A stretch of 64,000 nucleotides of DNA, from positions 154,157,152 to 154,221,151 of the forward strand of contig CP136066.1 in assembly GCA_032622095.1 (NCBI GenBank), given 5' to 3'. The notes beneath the pieces are model-generated. The model did no database searches, was not told the DNA's origin, and saw only the letters and a program-made list of their open reading frames with translations. Source of the stretch: Siphonodentalium dalli. Its lineage: Eukaryota; Mollusca; Scaphopoda; Gadilida; Siphonodentaliidae. Made by a program: the position numbers and the translations under genes. Of the stretch, positions 45,253 through 54,922 are shown piece by piece; within the stretch, counting starts at the first letter, position 1, and every line of letters starts with the position of its first letter.

Positions 45253-45822
45253 TCAACCTGGGGAGGTTTCAATATCTTGCTCAACAGAGACTGGCTGTAC
45301 CTGACAAATAACAGAGTTAGGTGCTATACTGATAGTCCTAGAAGAAATATTTGACAAGTGAACATCAACAGTATCAGTGCTCTTGAAATCATATTTCACA
45401 ATATATGGACCTATCTCTAAATATTTGAACCGTTCATCATCTGGGAGAGGCTGCAAAATAGCACATGTGGGTTGGTAAGGAATCTTGTGATCAATAAAAC
45501 CAGTAACAACTTTCTTAGTATTAGGATGGAGAATAACATGAGTATTCTCAGCAGACTTTACATGACCTAGAACAAAGTTGTGTTTAGCAAGTTCTTTCTC
45601 CCTAGAAATCATGCATCTGAATGCCATGAACCAAGATGATGACAAGTTTGCATTCTGTAAAAACCTGTTACCATGTGCATCCTTGCACAACTGCATGAGT
45701 TCTGAAAGAATATTAGTTCCTAGCAAAACTGGCACTGACATGTTATAAGAACTGTTTGGCACTACAAGAAAAATGAACTCTTTGCCGGATCTTGTCCTAA
45801 GGAAGGTACTGTAATAGGACAC
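45253..45822 (-). pseudogene. Protease C-terminal half and linker to reverse transcriptase
   Basis: Out of frame with the preceding gag-protease piece but in frame with the reverse transcriptase, from which it is separated by one TGA (45253-45255). The VPVLLGTNIL motif is the conserved hydrophobic-Gly-x-(D/N) segment near the end of retroviral-type aspartic proteases. The remaining ~150 residues are a linker without a known domain. Confidence 0.8.
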
Positions 45823-46520
45823 TGAATATATCCAAGATAAGGGAGTTTGTTGCCATCAGCACACTCTATATTAAGTATAACAGACAAGGGCTGCAAAGGA
45901 ATATGTTTCAAGAAAGTGCTGTAAAATTGCTCGCAAATTGTGGAGCAAGTCGAACCTGTATCAACAAGAGCCTTAGTATTGTAACCTGAAACAATAATAT
46001 CTGACTCCGTAGCATTTCCATTTATACAATGTTCCTTACTGGAATCATTAACAAATTGTGATTTGTTAATATATCTCCGGGATCTATCCTGTGGACGAAA
46101 TTTTTTATCTCTATCATAGTAGCGATAGTATCCACCTTTCCTACAACCAAACGCTTTATGCGTCAAATCACCACATTTCCAACATCCGGTGTATCTACCA
46201 GATACATACTCTCCTTGTAATCTATCATTTGTGGGATTACTATAATCATTTCTCTCATCTGAAACATTATGTGACTCCTTCTGAAAATAATGAGCATTAT
46301 CGCTTCTCTCAGTATACTGCCTGCTGCGATTCCTATTCCGATATCTCTGCGAACGCTGTCTGGAGTAAGAGTTATAACCACTGTTATAATTATCATTGCT
46401 GTAATAATTATCATAATTATTTGCACTATTTCTCTTCAACTCCTCTATCTGAACTGTCAATTCCATAATCTCAGCTCTCAGCTTTTCCAACATAACTTCT
46501 TCTGAAATCTGTGACGCCAT
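45762..46520 (-). pseudogene. Short Gag-like N-terminus with zinc knuckle, then protease active site
   Basis: Starts at ATG 46520 (MASQISEEVMLEKLRAEIME). A ~30-residue predicted coiled coil is followed by Asn/Tyr- then Arg-rich low complexity, a CWKCGDLTHKAFGC knuckle (C-x2-C-x4-H-x4-C, about residues 113-126) and another basic stretch. Then comes ALVDTGSTCSTI (about residues 184-195), the D-T-G site of an aspartic protease. There is no capsid-like region before the knuckle: only about 110 residues, mostly low complexity. The protease is cut mid-domain by a frameshift near 45790. Confidence 0.85.
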
Positions 46521-48773
46521 CTTTCGCTAACTCGGAAATAGCTAGAAAAAGTTTGAAAATATTTCAACCACGATCGACCTACAAATTCTAAGAAATATCT
46601 CGGAGGAAAAAAACAAGTGTCGCTTTAACTGGAATAAAAAAAAAATTCAAGTCGAAACCTACAAAAGAATTCTGGGAAAAAAAATCAATAAGTGTAAAGG
46701 TCAAAGTAAATAACCTTGCTGAACGCTGAAAACGTCAAATGAAAATAAGCTAAACTCAATATCTGAAAAACCGACGCACTGAAATTTATACAGAAAAAAG
46801 TATTTTCTGCCTACCAACTCAGAAATCACTGAAAAACAAAATTCATTTTGTAATTAAACCTGCGGGGAAAAAAATAATAATTCTGCAGAAAAAATTTTAT
46901 TCAAGAAAAATTCTCAAGTCCTACTACGTAAGAAAAATTCTGAAAAATAAAAATTTCTCAACTTCACCGTAACTCAGAACACTGTAAGTCACCTACAATT
47001 TAACTACCAAGCGAATACCTACAAGTCGCATCAAAACTCAAAATTAATCTGCGATTAAATATTCAAGTCACCTATTTCCGCTCGCTATCTGACGTCAACT
47101 GAAAAAATTTCAAAGTCAGATCTAACCTGATCAATCACACACTACAAACTCAACAATGGAAAAATAAATTAATTTTCCACGACGTCACCAATAATCACCT
47201 AATTTCAAGTTAATTGTGCCGTCCGGCGAAAAAACTGAAATATAATCATTCACGTGTTGACATATGAACATTAAAGTTCACCGTCAACTGAAAGTTGATT
47301 CGAAAAATTATTTTCCGAACTTGCTCTGAAAAATCACCTATTTTCGAGCTATATACTCCACCGTCAAATACAAAATTCTCACAATTCACCGTCACTGAAA
47401 ATCAATAAAGATTTTTACAATCACCTATTGTCGCACTATAAATTCACCGTCGTCTGAAAATTTTAATACAAATTTCACTTCCGCTTGCATGCTAAGTGTG
47501 GACTGGCTGAAAATTTGCAAGTTTTCTTGCCGACAACTGCTACTAATTAGTTTTGTTAAGTTAAACTTCCACCTAATTAGTGTCGCGACGAATTAACTCA
47601 TGCACCTATCTGATGAAATGAGATGAAAGCAAGCGCGATGCGTACTTGGCTCCAAAAAAAAATTAGTGGGAAAGAGGGTGTGGCAGGGGAGGGATCAGGG
47701 TTGACTCACCGTTAACCTGAGACTCCGACAACTGCAGACTCCGACACCAACTTACCATGTCACAACTATCAACAAACCAAAATGACAACACCTGCTTATA
47801 CTACCAGAACTAGTTGGGACAATTTGTCCAACACCGGGTCTGAAAACTACTAACTTATTAATGCAAAGTCAGAATTGCATTGCATAATGTTGGAGACAAA
47901 AGGTATTTATCACACCGTCACAAAAAAGTGATGACCGAATGTCAAGAAATTTAGAAAAATTCTCGATCAACTTCGGTTTCAGAAAATCTCCGGTAATGTG
48001 CAATGAAAATTCACCTTGCAATTCACAAGCTGACATTTGGCCTATGCATTCAGTACTGGAACATTTAATACAACAAATGTCACTTCTTTGATACTGTTTT
48101 AGTCAAAGAAAAACTTTGACAGCATACAATACATAATGTGTGGCTGGACGGATATATTATATACCTAACTACACCTAAACAAAAGCTAATAATTAGCTTT
48201 AAAGGCTACTAAAGTTGGTCAGACTATACAACAACAAACGGCCATGTGCTTATTTGTTTACTTTCTGTTCTGACCAATAGAAAATGTAATCCGGTGACGA
48301 AACGAAAACGAAACCACGGACTACCAAATTCCGGAAAACACAACTTTACCGGGTTTCAATTTACCAAAATCCGGACCACGATATATTGGCAGAGTAACAA
48401 ATCGAATTTAATGCCTGGACGTTGCCCAAACGCTAAAAACGACTAAACAGAGCTGACAATACAAAAATTTAGACATAATTATGATATTAAAGGAATACAG
48501 CCACACCAAAACAATGTGTTTACAAATTTCACTGAATAACATGAAAATTTTAAATTTTCAACAAAATTCATCAATTTTCAACAGAATTTATGTTTTTTTA
48601 TGCATTTTTTAGCATAAAACTGTTCAAATCTGATTGTCTCTTCCACTCCAACGCTGAATATCTCCAGAAATCCTGATTGTCATTTTTTCAGACCGAAAAC
48701 ACGAAATTTCACCAAGTTCCAATTTTCTCACCAATTTCAAAGTTCCACACTATACTCAGAGATTAAAGCTATA
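46521..48773 (-). other. Long 5' leader of the Ty3/Gypsy element
   Basis: 2.25 kb between the primer binding site and the first ATG, with no minus-strand frame of 60 codons or more. It is AT-rich and contains repeated TCACCGTC words near 46970, 47280, 47360, 47395 and 47448. Most Gypsy elements place gag here. Either gag was deleted or this lineage has an untranslated leader. Confidence 0.7.
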
Positions 48774-48786
48774 CACGTGGGCGCCA
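48774..48786 (-). promoter_or_regulatory. Primer binding site, tRNA-Lys type
   Basis: One base inside the 5' LTR the minus strand reads TGGCGCCCACGTG. Its first nine bases are complementary to the TGGGCGCCA 3' end of tRNA-Lys. The following ACGTG fits the tRNA-Lys(CUU) acceptor/T arm if one base is skipped. Confidence 0.85.
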
Positions 48787-48787
48787 T

Positions 48788-49898
48788 TGTGGTAGAGCAC
48801 AGCGGTGGGTCTTAAGTGAACCATCAGTCGCTATATCACAAACATTTATGGGCTCTGAGTCTAAACATCTGGCAGGGTCTATGAAAACACTAAGCCTACC
48901 TTAAAAGTCTTCATCATGCATTTAATTGAATAATCAAGCAATACCGAACGGAACACATCCAACAAGCATCACAACATGGATGACATCACAACACATCTTT
49001 ATAAACAGCTTGACAGCAACATCACAACGAGCATCAAACATCAGACATCAAATCGAGAAAAAGGACCCTGGTGAACAAATACATATGTTGTAGTTGCTGC
49101 AGAATAAATATCCAGTATGGATATTAATAAATATATGAAATGTGATTGTGTCAATAAACCAACTTCCCTATTGTCGATATAAACAACTATTTTGACACAA
49201 TCCTAACTGTGACGAACAGTTAGAAATAAAACCTACATGCTAGTATAAAAGGGTGATTATGAACGCAGCGTGCGATTTCCAACTTCCATACATTATGGGG
49301 CAAATATATTTATGCAAATGTGACAACACTAAAGTTTCAAAACCGAAGACAATATTATTAAAATACAAGCTATAATAACGGGTGAAAACATAACAAATAT
49401 TACATACCATCCTTTGGAAAGCATAGGTCAGATGTCATAACGTAGTATTACTTCTTAAACTTATTAACATTCTTCGAGCATGAAGAAATTAGGATAACAC
49501 TGAGAGTGTTATACGATATTGCGATGCGTACACCTTGGTGACGAAATACGGACTGAGAAAGCGCGGTAAATAAGCTTACCTGTGATTGGCTAAAACACCT
49601 TAGTTAGAACTAATACTGGGCGCTGAACTAGACAGAGGAAGACTTAAGCGGGTAAGAGATTGGGCGTAGATAGAGATAGTAAATAGCAAAATACAGATCA
49701 GCAATGAGACATAGGAAACGGGGAATGTACAGAACGGAATAGCGCGAAATGGAATGAACCAAGTACGCGGAATGAAATGATTACAATGCGGCTATAAAAT
49801 GTATATTAGTGAGTTAGGTTTAATAACTTAGTTAGTATACATGTGTAGCATGTAATAAAGGCATATACTGATTTGGTATATAAAATAGCACGGTCACA
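48788..49898 (-). repeat. 5' LTR of the Ty3/Gypsy-type element
   Basis: 1111 bp, start TG and end CA in element orientation; outer flank TAAT. In element orientation a TTTTATATACC and a CATTTTATAGCC near the beginning are TATA-like. Which one is used cannot be told from sequence alone. Confidence 0.95.
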
Positions 49899-49906
49899 TA
49901 ATTATA

Positions 49907-50067
49907 AGCCATCAACGTCGCTTTTCGGTTGATCTATGAGCCTATAGATCGACCAGTAGACAAATAACACTCAGTATATAATCCGCTTCGCGGAATCATA
50001 CAGTAAGTTATTCGTCTACTGATCGATCTATAGGCCCATAGATCAACCGAAAAACGACGTTGATGCC
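49907..50067. mobile_element. Large hairpin element, ~64-bp arms
   Basis: Left arm 49907-49970 and right arm 50003-50067 are inverted (ATCAACGTCG, TTTTCGGTTGATCTATG, CCTATAGATCGA, CAGTAGAC, AATAAC) with about five mismatches. The 32-bp loop holds the palindrome ATCCGCTTCGCGGAAT. It begins 8 bp after the LTR element's target duplication. A single-arm relic lies at 28733-28768. Confidence 0.85.
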
Positions 50068-50618
50068 ATATATATGTTGTATTTATGATACGTGCAACTA
50101 CCCATTGTGTGTATTTTGCATTCAATCTTATCTAACCTTATCTTATCATAACCCATCTCCATAGCATCACACGTTACAAGTTGCGCGCATGTAAATTCTC
50201 TATAATCTAAACTAATAAAACCCAATTATGTTTGAACATTGCGCACAAGCGATCATAACGCTCTTTATTCATTCCATTTTAGGAATATATATATAGTTAA
50301 CGCTCTTTATTACTAGCCTCGACAGAGTCCCCACTCAACCACACCTCGGTTAATACCACCGAGCATAATGCTCTTTATCCGTACAGTATCAGAAATAGAT
50401 CAACGTGTGCTCAAGGGTTGGATCATCGCAAAACATCTCCATCCATGTCCACCAATGTGGTGTACAAAGAAGTTCTTTGAAATTCAGTAAATGTATGCCA
50501 AAACACTTCAAGTTGTTTCTGATTTGTTATTTGAAAACGATTGTTTTAGAACACCATGCCTGAAAACCGGTTCTCAAAAAGAAAGAACACAAATGATAAA
50601 AAGAGAATTGGACGAGTA
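50068..50618. other. Interval without recognisable gene
   Basis: Three copies of the AACGCTCTTTAT(T/C)-type motif at 50257, 50299 and 50368 within 125 bp. Otherwise non-coding. Confidence 0.45.
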
Positions 50619-50959
50619 TTAACCCTTTACCCAACAGAATATAAGAGAATGCATTGGCTTAACACATTAAAAATTATAAAATTGTTAAAGAATGTAAGAA
50701 AAAATGGTAAAAAGTGTTAAAAAAAGATTTTTTTTAGGCCAATTCATTCTCTTATATATGCGATGCGACCTATGGTCGACTCGCATATATAAGAGAATGC
50801 ATTGGCACGGGGCATAACTGTAACTATCACAATGTGGCCAAGGAGCCGGTTCCAATGATATCCATATTTGTATGGTTCTATTGAGACAGACCGAAGATAT
50901 GTTATGCTGTTGAAGCTTTATTTGGCCGGTTTTGGCCGTTTTGTTGGGTAAAGGGTTAA
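50619..50959. mobile_element. piggyBac-type MITE (TTAA ends), 341 bp
   Basis: Left TTAACCCTTTACCCAACA, right TGTTGGGTAAAGGGTTAA: perfect inverted ends with intact TTAA duplication. The interior repeats TATAAGAGAATGCATTGGC at 50640 and 50786, with an inverted GGCCAATTCATTCTCTTATA at 50738. This is shared with 27292-27636 and makes internal hairpins. No transposase. The perfect ends suggest a fairly young copy. Confidence 0.85.
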
Positions 50960-52543
50960 GGACCCCGGACGAATAAAAGTTGCTCGCCCTCACATGACCC
51001 GTCGAGCAGCTGTAAAGGCATCACTGAACTAAATGGTTTCCCATAGGCGACAGTGTTAACGTTTCAGCCATATTCACAGAATTTCAGCCTCCGAGCCATT
51101 CCAGTGATGTTTACCCAGTTAGACTGACACCAGATCATCCTGAAAATGCAAGAAAAACCATAGGCCATGTGTTTACTTTTCGAAATAATTCCTCAGGTGT
51201 AAGACAGGTTATCCCGCAGCAAAATTTTACCTGGAAAACCCCAGAAATACCACAACTAGTTAAATAAATTTCACACTCACAAAAATCCTTTTCCCAATTA
51301 ATTCACCAGTTTAAATTATTTAGATATGATGTACAAATCAAATAAACAAGATCTCATCATTAAATAATGGATCACCTGTATGAGGTGAAGGCCATTCTTC
51401 AATTATCCTTCACCTTGGTGAAGGCCATTCTTCAATTGTCCTTCACCACGGTGTATTCGATAGTGACTCTGGAACATATTTAGCTCCCTGATTCCTATAT
51501 ATATGTACATATGCATTAAATGGCATTGCATAAAGTATTTTATCCAGATATAGACCTTACTGAAACTAAAAATGAGTTCTAGTGGGCAGTATTGGTTCTA
51601 TTTTTTCAATATGAGGCCTCCCGAATATTAGTGTCAGTCATCAAAATAAATAAAAATAAAAAATTCAATTTAACTAGGTTTTTTATTTTGTACAATCTGA
51701 AATATGCGTTATTCCCATATACACCCTAATATTACTAAATTGAAGAGGAAATATTAAGCTACATTTTGAGAGGCATATCTTGACCAATTTTAACTCTTTT
51801 CCTTCAGAATTTGGCAATTTATAATAAAAATGGACCTAATTTAACAGAAAAATGGGAATTTAAAATACTTTAATAGCAACATGAAGCAAGCTTCAGTCAA
51901 TGGAAATATGCGAACAGCATGGAACAGTATTAGACTTAGCCCCAGGCATGAAATTGTATCAGATGGCATGTCCGGATGTAAACAAGAGAGAAGTCACAAT
52001 TTAGTTTTCGGAGAATTTAAATCGTTTTAAATCAAGTTTTAGTTGTATTGGTGTAACAGAAGTTACACAAACCTTGAATTGGTTACCGCAGAACCTCTTG
52101 ATTTGGTTGATTTTGGTTTTCTATGGTGAAGTAGTATTTTTTAGCCTATTACAGGTGTTAACATTTTTATTATACCTCGAATATTGGTGACTTGAAAAAT
52201 AACGGCCAACGGTATTTTGTTGATGAACTGGAATTCAATGAAATGGGAATAATCTACTCTGGTATACCTAATACATGAAAGAAAAGAGATTCTGATGAAG
52301 TGTTTTGCAATTGTTACTGGATTCTGCTATTAATTGGCTAAGAATTGGGTCAATTTAGAATTTATTGCCAAACCTGGTACATGAAGGCTGGATTCTGAGA
52401 TTATCCTACTCAGTCATTCTCATTTCTGTGCTCTCAGACTCAACATACCCAACTGAACAGGGTATTTCTATCTGCTCTGTTACTAACACAATTCCTGCTC
52501 TGCTTTTGCTCATTAATAAGAGTAAATAGACTAAAGTATCAAC
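50960..52543. other. Intergenic, probably including the 5' UTR of the following element
   Basis: A 33-bp unit (GTGAAGGCCATTCTTCAATT...TCCTTCACC) is repeated in tandem at 51387-51452 and is itself partly inverted. From about 51900 to 52543 no repeat is obvious; the region just before ATG 52544 is a candidate 5' UTR for the non-LTR element, but its start cannot be placed. Confidence 0.45.
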
Positions 52544-54787
52544 ATGATTACTAGAGGCCAAGTGAATGTGAAACAAAGTTCGAAAGAAAATGGTGAAGAT
52601 ACAAAAGCATCCCAGGCTGTTACTGAGAAATCTTCAAGAAGATATTACACCTTAAATAAAAAGACTTCTTTATTAAAGAAGTTTAGGACTGCCAATTGTA
52701 TGAAGTTTGATGTGCAAGTCAAGCCAGGTATGCAATATTATCTCCAACTCAGCTCATCTTTATGGCAAGCTTTCAAGAATGCTTCAAAGGAGGTGCTGAG
52801 TTCAGATGAAAGATACGAATTGAAACCATCTCATGGAGTGGATGAACAGGGGATCAAGGTTGACCATCAGCTACGAGTGTATAATAAGTCGAAAAAAGGT
52901 GAAGAGAACTCTAGACTGAAATATACCATGAACATTTATGATACAAATTCTTCAGTGCTTGTTAATGGGGTACAGGCTCATTCTTTATTCTACCAAGAGC
53001 ACTTGCCGCTGATACAATATAGTATGTTCGAGTTGACCCAGATTGAAGAAATAGATGACATGTTTAAAGATATCCTGTCTCAATCTTCACAAAAGAAATT
53101 TCGAGATAACGTAACATCTGATTCAAGAAGTAAGCAGCTTATAAATAGGCGTGTGTCTGGTAAAAGTGAAGAGACTGCTGACAGTCAACAATACTCAGTC
53201 GAATGTGAAACCTCAGCGTCAACTGCAGGATCAGAAGTCATAGATGCTGTTTGTGATTTGTGCTTGAATCCGGCTGAAATAGATGCTGTATTATGTCCAC
53301 AGTGCTCAAATTGGATGCAATACCAATGTCTGAAGCTCTCAGTTGCAACAATTGAACAAATTGAATCTGTTCCGGACTATAACTATGTATGTCCTGGGTG
53401 TTCCACTTTAGACGACCAAATGAAAGTACCAGCTGCACCATCTTGTTCCTCTTCCAGATTTTCAGATCCATCTGTCACAGGCATTGATACACAACTAAGA
53501 AGTGGTCCTGATGTAAATGTCATAACGAATATCTCAACATTAGAAGATGCATCACAAACATCAATGGTAACTTCTCTAAATGGAGTTTATGATATACAGC
53601 ATGTGTCATATTCAGCTACATGTAATCTATCATCGCAAACAAACATCAAAGACGTTTGTGACAGTCAGCATGATGATGAAGATAGATGTAATAATCTGGA
53701 TAGAACTTCCGGTAGCAAAGAACAGGATCAGGTTACTAGTACAGCTGCTCTGAAGGATTTGAAATGGAGAGAACGAAAATTGGCATTGAAAGAAAAGAAG
53801 ATCCAGTTACGAGAACAAGAACTTTGTGAACAATCTCATCAACTAACCCTTGCTCGATCAGAAATTTCAAAACTTGAGAACAAAATTGAAGAACTCAACA
53901 ACTCCAACCGAATACTGAGGATGAAGGTGGTTGCAATTCCTGATACCACTGAAAAGCAAGTAAGAATTGATGGACCTGCATTTAACACAGTAACACCTCC
54001 ACCTGGATTTATACCTCTAGGTTATGCAGGTAACAAGCAAAACATGTATAATACATGTAACTGGGAGTCTCAACATCCTTGTAATCTAGAATTTGAAATG
54101 CTGAAAAGGAAGAACATCGAGATGGAAGTAAGCATAATGAAGATTCAATATAAAATTCAAGAACAGGAGATCCAGACAATGAAAAACTCCATATTAACAA
54201 ACCATCATGCATCACCACCAATTTCATCTGAAAGCCAGCAACTATTCCATACACACACCGGTATAAATAATCCACCTCCAAGTTCTTATGAAGGCCAACA
54301 ACTGTATCATCCAAATGTGAGTACATGTAATCCACATTATGTCAACAATGCTGCCAATGGTCCTTACAGAAACATGCTAATGCACCCAGTGTTGAGTGGA
54401 AGGGAACAAGTTCAGAATCGGAGGAAGAGATTTGTCCAAAATTCATGGCGAAATACCCGAAATGACTACATGAACAATTATGTTGATAACGAAACTAATA
54501 AGTCGGACAGCATAAGAAGGGATCGATGCTTCGTAGCTAACGGGATAGAGATATCTAAGACTAAAAGGGGTATGGACACAAACTTACAGCAAACATATAC
54601 AAGTACCGGTACAGATCACAAGAAGAAATACCAAATCAGTCATCAGTTATTGCTGATGTGGATACAAATAAAACTATTCATCAGTCATCAGTCATTGCTA
54701 ATGTGGATACAAAAAAAATCAGTCATCTGCCTTCAGTTATTGTTGATGTGGAAACGAATAGAAGTCACAACCCACAGCACCCTCTGA
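52544..54787 (+). CDS. Non-LTR retrotransposon ORF1 protein (PHD-like finger, coiled coil)
   Basis: 747 codons from ATG 52544. An N-terminal region (about residues 55-165) with YTMNIYDTNSSVLVNG resembles the start of many invertebrate ORF1 proteins. Residues 237-286 form a PHD-like finger: CDLC, CPQC, W257, C262 and CPGC are in place. The usual His ligand at 259 is Gln (NWMQYQC). Residues ~402-460 are a strong Lys/Glu/Leu coiled coil. ORF1 proteins bind element RNA in the particle; a PHD finger suggests chromatin targeting, by inference. Near 54630 the frame shifts. The neighbouring frame carries the more natural C-terminus (SVIADVDTNK, SVIANVDTKK and SVIVDVETNR, three short repeats) to a TGA at 54919-54921, directly before ORF2. 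Confidence 0.85.
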   Translation: MITRGQVNVKQSSKENGEDTKASQAVTEKSSRRYYTLNKKTSLLKKFRTANCMKFDVQVKPGMQYYLQLSSSLWQAFKNASKEVLSSDERYELKPSHGVDEQGIKVDHQLRVYNKSKKGEENSRLKYTMNIYDTNSSVLVNGVQAHSLFYQEHLPLIQYSMFELTQIEEIDDMFKDILSQSSQKKFRDNVTSDSRSKQLINRRVSGKSEETADSQQYSVECETSASTAGSEVIDAVCDLCLNPAEIDAVLCPQCSNWMQYQCLKLSVATIEQIESVPDYNYVCPGCSTLDDQMKVPAAPSCSSSRFSDPSVTGIDTQLRSGPDVNVITNISTLEDASQTSMVTSLNGVYDIQHVSYSATCNLSSQTNIKDVCDSQHDDEDRCNNLDRTSGSKEQDQVTSTAALKDLKWRERKLALKEKKIQLREQELCEQSHQLTLARSEISKLENKIEELNNSNRILRMKVVAIPDTTEKQVRIDGPAFNTVTPPPGFIPLGYAGNKQNMYNTCNWESQHPCNLEFEMLKRKNIEMEVSIMKIQYKIQEQEIQTMKNSILTNHHASPPISSESQQLFHTHTGINNPPPSSYEGQQLYHPNVSTCNPHYVNNAANGPYRNMLMHPVLSGREQVQNRRKRFVQNSWRNTRNDYMNNYVDNETNKSDSIRRDRCFVANGIEISKTKRGMDTNLQQTYTSTGTDHKKKYQISHQLLLMWIQIKLFISHQSLLMWIQKKSVICLQLLLMWKRIEVTTHSTL

Positions 54788-54922
54788 AGACTGTTATAAT
54801 GGAGAAAACTTGTACCAGAAATGCATCAAATAACATAATGAAACAGAAGATGCAGTTGGTGAAGTGGATAGAAGTCAAGATTCACAACATTTTTTGTGCG
54901 GGGGCCGAGCCTCGGAAGTGAC

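Larger units (their letters stand above)
39688..49898 (-). mobile_element. Ty3/Gypsy-type LTR retrotransposon, structurally complete
   Basis: Near-identical direct LTRs (39688-40795 and 48788-49898) bound a 7.99-kb interior read on the minus strand. Each LTR starts TG and ends CA in element orientation. TAAT (39684-39687) and TAAT (49899-49902) form a 4-bp target duplication, a usual size for this superfamily. The order protease, reverse transcriptase, RNase H, integrase is diagnostic of Ty3/Gypsy rather than Copia. Seven substitutions and one 3-bp indel between the LTRs indicate a recent insertion. Yet pol carries about three frameshifts and two in-frame TGA codons, and there is no capsid region. 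Confidence 0.95.

Noticed and set aside
45780-45810. Programmed frameshift at CCTTAGGA in the Gypsy protease
   Set aside because: CTTAGG recalls the Ty1 site, but the zero frame here reads TTA GGA and the needed shift direction does not fit. It would also split the protease domain, which programmed sites do not do.
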